Source of the DNA: Sergeia podlipaevii
Lineage: Eukaryota; Euglenozoa; Kinetoplastea; Trypanosomatida; Trypanosomatidae
Direction of reading: 5' to 3'
DNA length: 64,000 nucleotides
NCBI GenBank assembly: GCA_030849805.1
Contig: JASANZ010002193.1
Span: 1-64,000, forward strand
Shown: positions 20,701-31,000 of the stretch, piece by piece
Numbering within the stretch: position 1 is the stretch's first letter
How the letters are laid out: every line of letters starts with the position of its first letter
The notes under the pieces: model-generated
The model's database searches: none
Told to the model about the DNA's origin: nothing
What the model saw: the letters and a program-made list of their open reading frames with translations, nothing else
Program-made: the position numbers and the translations under genes

Positions 20701-23700
20701 CCTGACCGTTTCGGCACTGCTAGGAGGGCCCGTAAAAGGCAGCAATCCTGAGCTGGGCTGAAGCTGGAGATCCGGCTGCGGTGGTGATGGTATTTCGTAC
20801 ATGTTGTGTGGCGCTCGCGTTGGGTTCGCGGGGTGTTCAGGCACCGTTGGTGCCTCCGCTGCAGGGGTTGAACTCCTCAGCACCTCAGGAAGCGTGACCT
20901 CGCCCTTGACCTTAGCGGCAGAAGGGGTGCCGTGGCCGTTGGCGCGAGGAGTAGCAGCGGACTCATTGACAGCATCCACAGGAAAGCTCAAAGACGCGGA
21001 GGACGATGCGGCGCCAGAGGCTACTGAAACGGAGGTGGAGGACGCAATCATTGTGTCAACCGTGCGTATTTTCTGGAATTCACTTTCGGTAGCACACTGA
21101 GTTGGTATTTGCGGCGAGTTCAAGATGGTGGCAGAGCTGACGAGAGGCCAGTTCATGAACTCCGAACGGCGCTGACAGCTGCCTGCGCAGGTAGACAGAG
21201 ATACATCGCCCTCTTCTTTTTCAAGATCATCCGACTTGCTTGTAACGCTAAACTTCCCTGTGGACGCATTTGCACCCAAGTCGCCAACAGAGCCGTCGTT
21301 CGTGGGCGATACCGGCTGATGATCCTCCTCATCCTGACTGTGGTGATCGTCTTCTACGTGTTGTTGCTGCTGCTGCTCTTGCTGAACAGGATCCTCCTTA
21401 TCTTTTTCGCTCGGTTGCTGCTGCCACATGATGTCCTTCAGAACCAGTGGGGATGCCCCAGTGGATGGCGACAGCGAGGTATCGAAAGCGCTTGCGTTTG
21501 CTGACGGTGAAGGCTTCATCACGACATTCTTTGTATGCAGAATGCTCAAAAAGTCCTGTGCGGCGTCCCCGTATTGGAGTGGAATGATCTCTGGCGGCGG
21601 AGCCTGGGCCGCATTGGCAGCCTCCTCCGTCAACAAATTAGCCACTGAGACACCAAAGAGCGCAATTCCCTTCAGCGTAGACAGCTGCACTGTGTCCATC
21701 TCCCCCAGCAGCGTCATACGCTCCTCCGTAATGAGGGGAAACTGCAGACACCCATCTCCTTCCTTGAACACACACAGCGTACCATCGCACTCTACAAGGT
21801 ACTGCTTCATCGTCGAAGGCAGGATGTCCACCAAGCCTGGCGGCGAGGCAGCTCCCGTTGCTGTTGCTGTTGTGCCGCTCCGCTCGGACTCCTCCTTCTG
21901 GCCATTCAGTCCAGTGTTCATGCTGGAACGGGTCAAGCTAGCGCTTCGGTTGCGGTGTTGTGGTGTGTGCTGGGGTGTGCGCGAAGACGAAGCGTCGAAA
22001 CGTGGCATCGGGGTCTCTGGACAGAACTTTTCAACTCCAGATCCAGTGCTTTCTCCTGGTACGTAATCCTCGACCTCCTCAAGAGTACTGGGATACAGAC
22101 CTTGCACGCCTGTCTTCATGGTGTTCCGGTTTGCAAAAGAGACGTAACGCAGAGTAGAATGATTTTGTAAGCTAGCAGATTGTGGATGCACGGAGAGCTC
22201 CGGAACTGTCCCTGGAGCATTCTGAAGTAGCTGCTGTGAGGCACCGAGCGAGTTTGCTGTTGCGTTCGTTGCAGTGGTCGGGACGGTGGCGCCAGTGTAA
22301 CCCGTTACCGCACCTATGGACTGACGGTGCTGTGGAGCGCCCAGCCCTGTGAGTCCTGTGGCTGCCGTGTCACCCTCTATCGCAGTGATGCGGTTAACTT
22401 CTGTCAACTGATGCATCTCCTGCAGTTGGTGCAACACCTTGTTCAGAACCTCACCGCTTGCTGTTTCGGTGGATTGTGCGTCAGGAGGGGCGGCGGCACT
22501 CAGCATTGCCGCGGGAAGCACATCCACGATAATATTCGTCAACTTTTCGTCCACGTTGACAAACACGTAGGAGCCGTTGTGCGTATGTTGTGTGCGCTGA
22601 TGCTTTACAATCTCCTGTACAAAGGGCATGAGAGCGGCCACGTTCATTGCAAACGTCTCCGGCACGCACGGCGACATCACCACCGCGCGGACGCCCCGAA
22701 TGAACCGTAGACGCCGGCGCAGGTTTGCTGCATTAAGCGTGTCCACAATGTGTCCACGGTTCGCGTTCAACTGCGCAGCTGGAAAGCTCATATTACCAAT
22801 TTGCGAAAAACTCGCGTGGAGTTGATTGCCATTGGAAGGGTGGATTCCTCCAGCTCCGCCTCCCGCTAGCAGCGCAGTATTGCTGTTGTGCAGCTGCCCC
22901 AGTGAAGGGCTAGAGAGTACGCCCGGCGCTATCGTAGGATTGGCGGTGGCGCCGTTTTGCCCGCTTCCAATGGCCTGCGTCATGCGGTCCAGCGCGGAGA
23001 GACCACCACATCCCGTGCTGCTCCCGCTGAAACGGTGCCGCTGCGGTTGCGACAGTCCTAGCTTTGTTGATAAAGAGATATCCATGTTGACGGTGCCGGT
23101 ACTCCCAGCACGCATGAGCACGTCCTTCTTGCCAAAGTTTGTGCTGGATTCACAAAGAGGAGATCCAAAAGACGTCCCTTCCTCGTGGATATGTGTGGGC
23201 TTCGCGAGATTGGCGCTGAACGGGGTATATGTCATGGCCAGAGAATTGGTGGTACTCGGGTCAGCTGAAGTGGATGTCCGCTCCAAGGCGGTATCGCTGC
23301 TGTCAAAGTGGCTGGGAGCCCTCTGGATATATTTTGGTCTGTCCAGATGCACACGACGTTGCCGCTGCTCCTCCCGACTGCCACTTAATGGATTGCTGTG
23401 ACTGAAGCTGTTGCTGCGCCACGCTTGTGCCCCGTCCCCGGTTCTCATGTTCATTGTGTGATCCAACACGGTGCTGACCACCGCACGTTCCGCGTTGGCC
23501 GCGCCAGAGAACACCACGCCGCTTGCAACGTCACTGACCGCTGCTTCCTCCTCCTCTTCCACGTGGTCTGCTGTGTGAGCATCCTCCCATATCCCATCTA
23601 CGGCATTGCCACCACTGTCTGTCTTGCGAGATGCACGTGAACACAGCCCCCGTGCTGTATCAGACTCACTAATAGACAAGTGCCCAGTGGTGAGCCGCCC

Positions 23701-25926
23701 ACAATCCTGGCTCGCCCGTGTTGCACTCATGCAACGCGTCTGCTCCAGCGTCCCAGGGCCCCCGCCACTGCTTGCGTTGATGCACACATCTGACGAGAGC
23801 AGTGCTCCACTCCACTCCGACGCTACGTCTCGGTGCACGTGACGCTGATCGGGTGCCAAAGCCGTGGGCTGCAGCAGCGGTAGTGCCTTGTTGTCGCCGC
23901 TACCGACGTTGCAGTGCTGATCAACCGCGGTAGGGGTAGCCGCCGTCGCGTTAGTGGAGGCTGTGTTGTCCCAAGTGGGTATAGCGGTTCGTCTTTCTGG
24001 ATCCATGATGGCGTTCAGCACTGTTGGTTGTAGTGGAGATGAGATAGAGATGGGAACACTACTGTTGACTGGTGAAGGTTGGCCGGGCGACGCAGTTGGC
24101 GCCGTTTTAAACCGTTGAAGGAAGAATAGAAGCATGTAGGCCCGCTCCGTCTCTAGCTCCTTCTGCTCGTGATGATGCTGCTGCTGCTGCCTTTGAAGAT
24201 GCTCCTTTGGTAAATGATGTAATGGGTTGCCTGGACTCGTAGGAGCATAGCTGCTTGATGAATGCACGTAGCTGGGAAGTTGTAAGGTAGGGCGCTTGAC
24301 GCTGCCCTTCGTAGCATCACTCCCAGTGCCCGCAGTGCTTTGCTTGCGTGCAGAGGTGCAAGTATACGTATCCTGCCCGTTCACGTGCAGCGTACGGCGC
24401 GATAGGAAGGGGGTTCCAGGTAGCGAAGAAGGAGGCTTGTGCTGAGTAGTCAATATGACAGCATCACTTGTGGGCACTGGCATTGCGATCGACGTAGCTG
24501 CCTGCTTCGAGCAAGGCAAGATGACATGATCCACATTATACACAAACACGCCGTAGTAACTACCATTGACAATTGAATAAAGTGTCAAAAGACGTTCTGC
24601 CGCGGGTATGAAAAGTTCAGAGATGCTGATCACCTCGGAGAGGTTGGCGGGGGCGGTGTTATCAAGAGGCGGCGGCGGGATTTGCAAAAACGAGACCGGC
24701 ATGGAGGAGTTGTTGGTTGAGATGCTGTGCCCGGTATGGCCAACTTCACAACCCGCCGCGTTGGCCATCGATGAAGAGCCCACGCAGCTGACAGAGGTAC
24801 TGAGGGTCAACGGCGTGCTCACGGGCTCGCTCGGCTTCGAGGAGCCGTAGCAGCGAAACGCATTACCAAAATCCCTACCCAGAATCTCGTTGATGTGGTT
24901 GTAGTCTAAGAGCTCCAGCGCAACCGCATTTGCGTAAACAATGGGGAAGCCACAGGCTGCTGCGGCTGCTGCGGCTGTTCGCGTTGATGTGCTAAAATTG
25001 CCTCCGCTACCGTCACTGTGGCCAAGTTGGTTTGAGTCCATATTCAAGTCGCCCTCTTCCATATCATCATTATTATTGTCTTGCCTACCAGCCTGATGAC
25101 TCTCCGTAGAGGTTATCACAGGAGGAAGCTCCAATTGGTTCACCTCGTCACATTCCGCGTCATCCTCATGTGACGGAACAGATAAACTGGGTACCGCAAA
25201 GGTCGTTGCATTCTGCGCGTTGCTTTGCTTGCAGTGCTGTCCGTTTAGTTGCGCAATTTTCGTTGTGGCGGTGGTCTCGCATGAGTCGTGGGTCGTGCCG
25301 CGCAAGGCGTCCTCAGTGTAAGGAACTGCGTTGGCCAAATACTGCTCTGTCTCACTAAGCTGTGGCGCTGTGGTAGAGCGCGCCGAGAAATGGGAAGGTT
25401 GGGAAGTGCTGCTGCTACTGAGCTGTGTACCGTGGTCGAGGGGAAGCTCACCGCTGCTGTCCTCAGTGTGTCTTTTTGTCTCAACAGTCGCGTAACCTTT
25501 GTCATCGCTAACCGTCCCAGCAGCACCAGCAGCAATAAATGCCGCGTCGGTCACCATAGCAGTGAGAGGAGCACCAGAGGCAGCAGTGGAGCCTGGACTG
25601 GGTGGAGTACTACTATCGGTCGCATCAGTGGTCGTCGCGCGCACATTCATATTTCTACGATCTTTCCGCTGCAGAAACGACAAGCTGTCAAAGGAACCAC
25701 ACGCCACAGGGGCACCGTCGCTGGACACCATAAAGGCGTGCCGTTGCTTTTCAAAGTACTTCTCATTCCTCACGATGATGACGGGGCAAACAATGTCTTC
25801 CACGTGTTGCTCCATCGCAGTACGAAGAATACTCAAAAGTGGGTCCGCCACATCGGAGATGGGATGGAACTTCGGGTCCTTCCACTCATGTCTGCCAGCC
25901 GCGTCCTCTGAACATTTCGCCGGCAT
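17710..25926 (-). CDS. Giant PAS / pseudo-receiver-like / protein kinase, 2,738 aa
   Basis: Three islands are set in very long disordered sequence. (1) A PAS-like segment at about residues 323-360 (FPIVYANAVALELLDY, then EILGRDFGNAF), with possible PAS parts upstream (about 30-80) and downstream separated by inserts. (2) At about 1962-2095, a beta-alpha region resembling a response-regulator receiver (HLLICNPIPRP, TFDVIIVEW, GNVIMYHITPHS); the usual phospho-Asp position is Glu, so it would be a pseudo-receiver. (3) A kinase domain from about 2100: glycine loop GSGAFGDVF, LAMKR lysine, HRDIKPEN at about 2281, DFG at about 2300, MSPE at about 2325, DIWSFG. All catalytic residues are present, so it should be active. 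Large inserts split the lobe, including about 250 residues before LFEGLLHRDPSKRM. The kinase is STE/NEK-like but not firmly placed. Poly-Gly and Gln/His runs occur. Confidence 0.85.
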   Translation of the reverse strand: MPAKCSEDAAGRHEWKDPKFHPISDVADPLLSILRTAMEQHVEDIVCPVIIVRNEKYFEKQRHAFMVSSDGAPVACGSFDSLSFLQRKDRRNMNVRATTTDATDSSTPPSPGSTAASGAPLTAMVTDAAFIAAGAAGTVSDDKGYATVETKRHTEDSSGELPLDHGTQLSSSSTSQPSHFSARSTTAPQLSETEQYLANAVPYTEDALRGTTHDSCETTATTKIAQLNGQHCKQSNAQNATTFAVPSLSVPSHEDDAECDEVNQLELPPVITSTESHQAGRQDNNNDDMEEGDLNMDSNQLGHSDGSGGNFSTSTRTAAAAAAACGFPIVYANAVALELLDYNHINEILGRDFGNAFRCYGSSKPSEPVSTPLTLSTSVSCVGSSSMANAAGCEVGHTGHSISTNNSSMPVSFLQIPPPPLDNTAPANLSEVISISELFIPAAERLLTLYSIVNGSYYGVFVYNVDHVILPCSKQAATSIAMPVPTSDAVILTTQHKPPSSLPGTPFLSRRTLHVNGQDTYTCTSARKQSTAGTGSDATKGSVKRPTLQLPSYVHSSSSYAPTSPGNPLHHLPKEHLQRQQQQHHHEQKELETERAYMLLFFLQRFKTAPTASPGQPSPVNSSVPISISSPLQPTVLNAIMDPERRTAIPTWDNTASTNATAATPTAVDQHCNVGSGDNKALPLLQPTALAPDQRHVHRDVASEWSGALLSSDVCINASSGGGPGTLEQTRCMSATRASQDCGRLTTGHLSISESDTARGLCSRASRKTDSGGNAVDGIWEDAHTADHVEEEEEAAVSDVASGVVFSGAANAERAVVSTVLDHTMNMRTGDGAQAWRSNSFSHSNPLSGSREEQRQRRVHLDRPKYIQRAPSHFDSSDTALERTSTSADPSTTNSLAMTYTPFSANLAKPTHIHEEGTSFGSPLCESSTNFGKKDVLMRAGSTGTVNMDISLSTKLGLSQPQRHRFSGSSTGCGGLSALDRMTQAIGSGQNGATANPTIAPGVLSSPSLGQLHNSNTALLAGGGAGGIHPSNGNQLHASFSQIGNMSFPAAQLNANRGHIVDTLNAANLRRRLRFIRGVRAVVMSPCVPETFAMNVAALMPFVQEIVKHQRTQHTHNGSYVFVNVDEKLTNIIVDVLPAAMLSAAAPPDAQSTETASGEVLNKVLHQLQEMHQLTEVNRITAIEGDTAATGLTGLGAPQHRQSIGAVTGYTGATVPTTATNATANSLGASQQLLQNAPGTVPELSVHPQSASLQNHSTLRYVSFANRNTMKTGVQGLYPSTLEEVEDYVPGESTGSGVEKFCPETPMPRFDASSSRTPQHTPQHRNRSASLTRSSMNTGLNGQKEESERSGTTATATGAASPPGLVDILPSTMKQYLVECDGTLCVFKEGDGCLQFPLITEERMTLLGEMDTVQLSTLKGIALFGVSVANLLTEEAANAAQAPPPEIIPLQYGDAAQDFLSILHTKNVVMKPSPSANASAFDTSLSPSTGASPLVLKDIMWQQQPSEKDKEDPVQQEQQQQQHVEDDHHSQDEEDHQPVSPTNDGSVGDLGANASTGKFSVTSKSDDLEKEEGDVSLSTCAGSCQRRSEFMNWPLVSSATILNSPQIPTQCATESEFQKIRTVDTMIASSTSVSVASGAASSSASLSFPVDAVNESAATPRANGHGTPSAAKVKGEVTLPEVLRSSTPAAEAPTVPEHPANPTRAPHNMYEIPSPPQPDLQLQPSSGLLPFTGPPSSAETVRRQSKTTATTTTTMNGKKTEAATPSAAAGATTSQLTPVLQARPGGGASIFNATPSTVSITASSKVTALFGGFQLPTTATAALSSYSTALRKSPREASLFQQASSSFDTSGESHRTCASSSSGGRGGQYPNQHGTSGTGTTSTNSGNHPPSSFFSHSNDSFTDSYNIFGGGGGGGVGGGGGSGAALVAETSALFSGEEAIEREVEGGGGSTGAVKRRPPIIFKRYFHLLICNPIPRPDIEEAVEKYGHCVTFITTPSKMTRYLTISATTFDVIIVEWSSEIVTPRVRELLSVLATEGNVIMYHITPHSPNLLSSNELPEEAIVRSEDIATMVTDRVVLDQARDYVRQKRLLHDMVEVRTHQTFQIVRQLGSGAFGDVFEVIMFASKGRLAMKRIFLKGMTVRQLEVINREVSIMSSLDHPNVITFSHTKMEENSYSIFMELGDGTLSERIHTPGVTVNWAQRDGFTRQGISIQQRGAVGTTNLASALMPAGSPLMYSTSVIGGVNAGPLDSDQDASITPAEAVLIIHDIAAGLAYLHSKGVIHRDIKPENILFCNGVAKLGDFGSAARVDEKQMLTNMKGTFMYMSPEVVIGEPYGKPCDIWSFGCVIADIVGLHLGHLTGLHLPAVVEMYKSIPLDSSMPLTTASACTAGLEHYHSVEKTRGVLQAVKLAAQIATAERSSSRTAQNSMACTSCAMDATLNANSFTASNTTNGGLTEVRVHVDPTAPPPALTRFTTANTSGNQNASPLVKGSKALNGACSSPSSTTRNVNVTPTIIFHEHDSSQLSSPLHVRSPLSVPPSATASTQQGSGNVSGRRYADSLPPLVVRPVFSGNTSNPIQASSRTYANNNNNNTTISTHHLQATPHHCREQSECPSMLGDRSVLFIDSVKTSGIDTHVLYLPTLLVELFEGLLHRDPSKRMTIEEILDHPVTWDAEWMAEMMQAVKDLNTNKRHFKNVGNRRDTSMTLSCSSADNKRGGLGDGRLGSSGLLDLSMCSDT

Positions 25927-25965
25927 TTAGAAATTCCGATTATTCTTTCCTCAACGTGCTATCAG

Positions 25966-25991
25966 CTTTTGAACAGGAGAAAAGAAAAAAA
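25966..25991 (-). other. Probable SL trans-splice acceptor of the giant kinase gene
   Basis: On the minus strand CTTTTTTTCTTTTCTCCTG is followed by the first AG at 25967-25966, giving a 5' UTR of about 39 nt. Confidence 0.6.
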
Positions 25992-26918
25992 GGCTGTGCG
26001 CCGTCACTGGTGTATGTGTGTGTGGCGAGGGTGAGGTTTGAGTGAGTGAGTGAGTACCGTTTGTGTGTGTGTATAAAACAAAAAAAAACCACAATAGACA
26101 GTAAGCAACAGCTGGAGAAAGAAAGAAAAAAAAAGATAGATATAGATATATAAAAAAGGACAAAGAGCAAAAGCAGTTTCTTGTTTGATATAACAACAAA
26201 AAAAAATAAAAACTGGGAACAACTTTGTAAGAATAAAAGAAGGAAGAGTAAAATATAAGAGATAAAACTACCTAGCAAACAATCAAAAAAAAAGGCAGTA
26301 CTGTATGTCTGCTTTTATGTGTTTTTCCTTTACTTTAAAAAAAAAAAAAAAAAAGATACTCAAGAGAAAGATAAAAAGGAAACTTTTGCCCCACCAATTA
26401 AAAAAAAAAAACACTAAAAATGGGTTTGTATAAATATCGCCTAGGCTTCAGCCTTACTTCTTCACAGAAAGAGAAGGAATCTATAGTTAAAAAGAAAAAA
26501 AAAAACACTGCAGAAAAAAAAAAATTGCAGTAATGATACCAAGCTACAACAATGTACTAATATATCTCTCTTAAAACAAAGACGTGACAAACAATAACAA
26601 CAACAAAAAAAAAGAATATAAATGTATATAACAATCGCGTCAGCAACAACTACGGCTGAGTGCAAACTAACAAGTGCACCTTTTTCAAAGTTAACCCTCC
26701 CCCCGCAAAAAGAGAACAGAAAGAAAGAAAAAGAGAAGAGGAGATTGTAGTTAAACAAAAAGGGTAAAGAATATTGGCAATATGACAAGTGTTTGATAAA
26801 GTCATGTTTTTTTCTCTCTCGTTTGTATGTGAGCGCGCCTGCGGTTGCATGAGTGCTCCACTTGTGCCTCTGCATACTGTGAAAGCCAAAAGACGCTGCC
26901 CAAATGGTGTCGCAAAGC

Positions 26919-26939
26919 GTGTGTGTGTGTGTGTGTGTG
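26919..26939. repeat. GT dinucleotide microsatellite
   Basis: Uninterrupted GT repeat on the plus strand, CA on the transcribed sense strand, in the spacer downstream of the AGC kinase gene. Confidence 0.9.
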
Positions 26940-28012
26940 CATTTTTTTTTTCATACTGAATAGTATTATTTAACAACCAAAAAAAAATTGAAAAGGTAGA
27001 GAAAAAAGAAACTATTACGCCTTTGCGGAATTCATGGAAGCATGAGTGAGAAAAGGAAATAGGTAAAAGGTAAAAAAAAAAAAATCATCTGAAATCAAAC
27101 AAGCCAACAAATTGCGAGGTTGCTCTAACAATAGCAAACATAATGATAATTACAATAACAATAACAATAATAATAATGAAAGAAAGGGGAGGAGAAGCGT
27201 GCAGAGTACTTTCATCAAAAATATAGCAATGATAACAAACATTTCAAAAGAAAAAAAAAGCGTCCTTCAATACCAGTGATACAAAGCATTGTATCCTATA
27301 TTTATCATTGATTCCCTCCCTTCTCCCCCCTCCCTCCCTCCCTCCTCTCCTCCATCTAATTTACATTATCATCATCATCGTGCTCACTGATATCGCTGGA
27401 CATTTTTTTTCTTTGAAAGCAAGCACACCATACACTATATCTGACGATAAATGCATAAACTGCTGTTCATCATAAACGTGTGACAACATATCAAAAAAAA
27501 AGGAGGCAAATAATTAGCAATAATGTAATAATAAACAAAAAGAAAATGTTTTGAGGGAGAAAGGAACATTGAAAAGGAAAAAAAAAAACATCCCTAAAAG
27601 GAGAAGAGAGAAATCTATTATAGAGTTTCTCCGTATCGAAGGATAGAAACGGTACAGTTGCATGACATGTATGAGAAAATTTTCTTTTTTTTTCAAGAAA
27701 GAAAGTGCACTCCTCTTTACTTCTCTTTTCCTTTGACCAAAACACATGCTTAACCCTACCAACGCATAAGAGACACAGTTAAACCAAGTCACATCATCAA
27801 AATGGCTCCAAAGAAAAACAACAACAACCTGAACAGCAATAGCAGTCATATTAAAACCCATTATATTTTCATTTAAAAGCGGACAGCAACGATGATAAAA
27901 AAAGAGGAATCCTTCATATTAGCAATCAAGGATACACGAAAGAAAGAAGAAGAGAAAAAAAAAAGGGAAATGCACGCAGCACCATACACACGTGGCACAA
28001 GCGTCACATCTC

Positions 28013-31000
28013 CTACTCTCTCATCACGGGACGGTAAAATCCAGCAACAGAAGAGAGTTCCGCTCGTGTGGAGCGGATACATGTAATTGACGCGTACGCA
28101 GCTTCGTCAAAGTCAGACGTGATGGGCACAAACGCATCCTCGTTTTCGCTGTCTTCGTAACCGTCGCCGCCGCCACCACCATCGTCGCTATCAGCGTCGT
28201 CTGCACAAAGTGAGGAGCGCGCGGCGTCATACTGGCACGCCCTTTTTGGAGAACCGATATACCGACCCCCGCCAGCACCACCACCGATTTCTCTTCCATC
28301 CGACACAAGCGGTGTTGTCACTGCAGACTCGCTAACAGGGATATAATCACCCAAGAAGTCGTCCTCGACATCACGATCGCTGCCACACACCTCTTGATGA
28401 TCGTACAGGGGCCCAAACACATCGTTCTCAGCACGACGTGGAGCAGGATCGGCATCGACACCATACGCTGCCTCCACGAGCAGTATCTCCTCGCGCTCTT
28501 CCTGAAACTCCTTCACATATCGCGAGGGATTCACAAAGATGCCTGGAGGTAACAATGGTAGCATATTCCCCTCCACCTGCGGTTCGTGCGGTGGACGACG
28601 AGGAGAGATGTCGCCCGTACAGCCGCCACGCAGAGATGTCGGGGCGAGCGGCGACGCGGGATCCAGCAATAGCTTCGCAACTAACTCGCTGCCCACGTTG
28701 CGTGCATTTCCCGAAGGACGGTTGTATCGATTTCGGTGTAGTAGCTGCGGCGGCGGCACGCGACGTTCCACGCAGGCATCCCAGTCAAAGCCGCGGAAAA
28801 ATGGAAACCCCTTCAACTGTGCCAGCGTCGCCGTCCGTCGCGCAGGGTCCTTCTCCAGCAAGGCAAACAGCACCTGCTTGGCCTCGGACGAAATACTCGG
28901 CGCTTCCGGAAACTGAAGTGGGCTTGTCGTGATGGCGCGGACCGTTTCCTCTTGGTTGCTACGCAGGAAAGGAAAAAAGCCTGTGAGCATGGTAAAGAGC
29001 ACCACTCCTACACTCCACCAGTCCGCCTCAAAGTCGTAACCTTCTGAGCTACGCGCATTCCCAGCGAGCTCGGGCGCCATGTAGGCTACCGTTCCACAAG
29101 ACGTGTGCTGACGCATTACACGCCCTGTCGCAAGCGTGTCCGCAAGGTATGCCCCGCCAATGCCTGGCTCGAGTGTAATGCGCTTCGCAAAACCAAAATC
29201 AGCCAGCACGAGATGACCGTCACCGTCGAGAATCAAGTTTTCGCCTTTGATGTCGCGGTGCATGTAACCACGAACGCGCAGATACTCCACGGCGATTGCC
29301 AGCTCCGCCAAAAAGAAGCGCGCAACGGACTCGTCAAAGTGCCTGCCAGGTGCATTGAGCGTGTGCATGAGCAGCTCACCGCCTGATAAGTAGTCAAGGA
29401 GGATGTAGACACGACTTTCTGTTTGAAAAGCTGAATGCATCTTCATAATGTAAGGACACTTTGCGCTTTCCAAGATGCGGCGCTCGCGGCGTACCTCGAC
29501 AATGTTACGCAACGAAGTAAAGGAGCCCTTGCGGAGGATTTTCATGGCAAATAAACGCCCAGTGAGACGGTGGCGCACTAGCATGACACGACCATAAGAC
29601 CCCGTCCCGAGCACAGTCAGATATTCAAAAGCAGAAGGCCCTGTGGGGACGCAAATACGGCTAGATACATACGCAATAATCCGTTTCGGCGCACGTGCGA
29701 TGGCCTCGCAGTGCCCTCGTGACTGCAACTCAGTCATCAGGAGCGTCAGTCTGCTGTACCACGATGCTCGTGTGTTAGCAGATTGAAAGAAAAAGTGGTG
29801 GACAATGCCCTTGTAAAATAGTCTCAGCGGAAACACAACTATGCGCAGGGGCTGCTCACTAGTGCGGACGCGCGCAAAGTGTTGTGGGTGCAACGCACAT
29901 CCAATACGTGGAGAAGCGCCGCCACGCTCCATGGAGGCCAGTGGTGGTGGATCAGCAGTGCCGGGGATATCACCTCTGGCACTTTCTAATTTTTGCCCGC
30001 CAGTGCCGCGACGGCTGTGTTGAAGCGAAAGCACGTCAGGCTTGCTGATGAGCTGATTGTACGTGGCTGCGCTGCTCGCAGGCACCGAAAGGGCAAGGAC
30101 CTCGCCAGAGTCTACACGCACACATACCATACCCACCCGCGCCGGAGATGCGCTGCCTCCACGCCGCGTGCCGCCGATTGTGTGAACCCCCGCAACATCT
30201 TCCGGCTCACGCCGACTATCATAGCTTTCTTTATCCATTGACGGAGCCAGGTCCAGCACCTCCGTCTCATCTGGGCCGCTGAGTATCGCAAGATCACCCC
30301 CGCTGACGCGAGCGGTGTTGATAAGCGCAATGGGTGTGTTGTGCTCCGCAAGAGCGAGAACAGAAGAGTCTTCACCGAGTGCTGAGAGAGCCGTGGCGAC
30401 TCCATCGTATAGATAGAGAAACTGCTGTCTCAGCGATAATAGACGAGTGCAAAGTCGCCATACGTAGCGCTCTTGGGTGCCAGCGGGCTCGTTGCCATCC
30501 GTGCCAGGAACCGCCATCACACGAACGGCGTAGTGGATGACGTAGGCAGACTCCTGTACAAGAATCTCGTTGAGAGGGTCACGTAAACAGTGTGAGCAGC
30601 GTGGCGCAAGATCACTCCGCAATAAGTTACCGTGCTCCCTAAAGAATATATTGGCCTGATTGCAAAGGACATCGTACGAAAATGAAGCGCCCTCAAGGCT
30701 GCTTCGCACTGCAAGCAAAGAGGACCCGTTGCGAGGCTCAACGCTAGGGCCACGACCGCCATATCTCGGTGTGCTCGACTGCGATCCGCTGTGTATAATA
30801 ACTGGGGCAGACATAATGGCAGCGGGCTCGAGCCCCCCGCCCATGCTGCTTCGCAGTGTACTATCGTGTCGCCACGATGCACTTGTTGACCACCACACCC
30901 CGTTGGTAGATGCGGCAAGGTCTGTGCTATTGGGTGAACCGCTGTTTGAGCGTACACCCACGCTATGTTGTCGCTGATGTGGCGGTTGTGGGATCGATTG

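Larger units (their letters stand above)
25927..28012. other. AT-rich intergenic spacer between the two kinase genes
   Basis: About 2.1 kb with A-runs, a GT repeat at 26919-26939, (AAT)n near 27165-27178 and a C-rich stretch near 27325-27345. Several minus-strand small frames are Phe/Leu/Ser-rich translations of T-tracts, and none looks real. Confidence 0.65.

Noticed and set aside
17710..25930. Many plus-strand open frames inside the giant kinase gene and other CDSs (for example 20801-21100, 21428-22066, 22826-23401)
   Set aside because: They are shadows of GC-rich minus-strand codons, have no family resemblance, and lie on the non-transcribed strand of the cluster.
27514..27861. Minus-strand frame of 115 codons in a spacer
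   Set aside because: Its C-terminal two thirds are Phe/Leu/Lys translations of T- and A-runs, and there is no domain or splice-site support.
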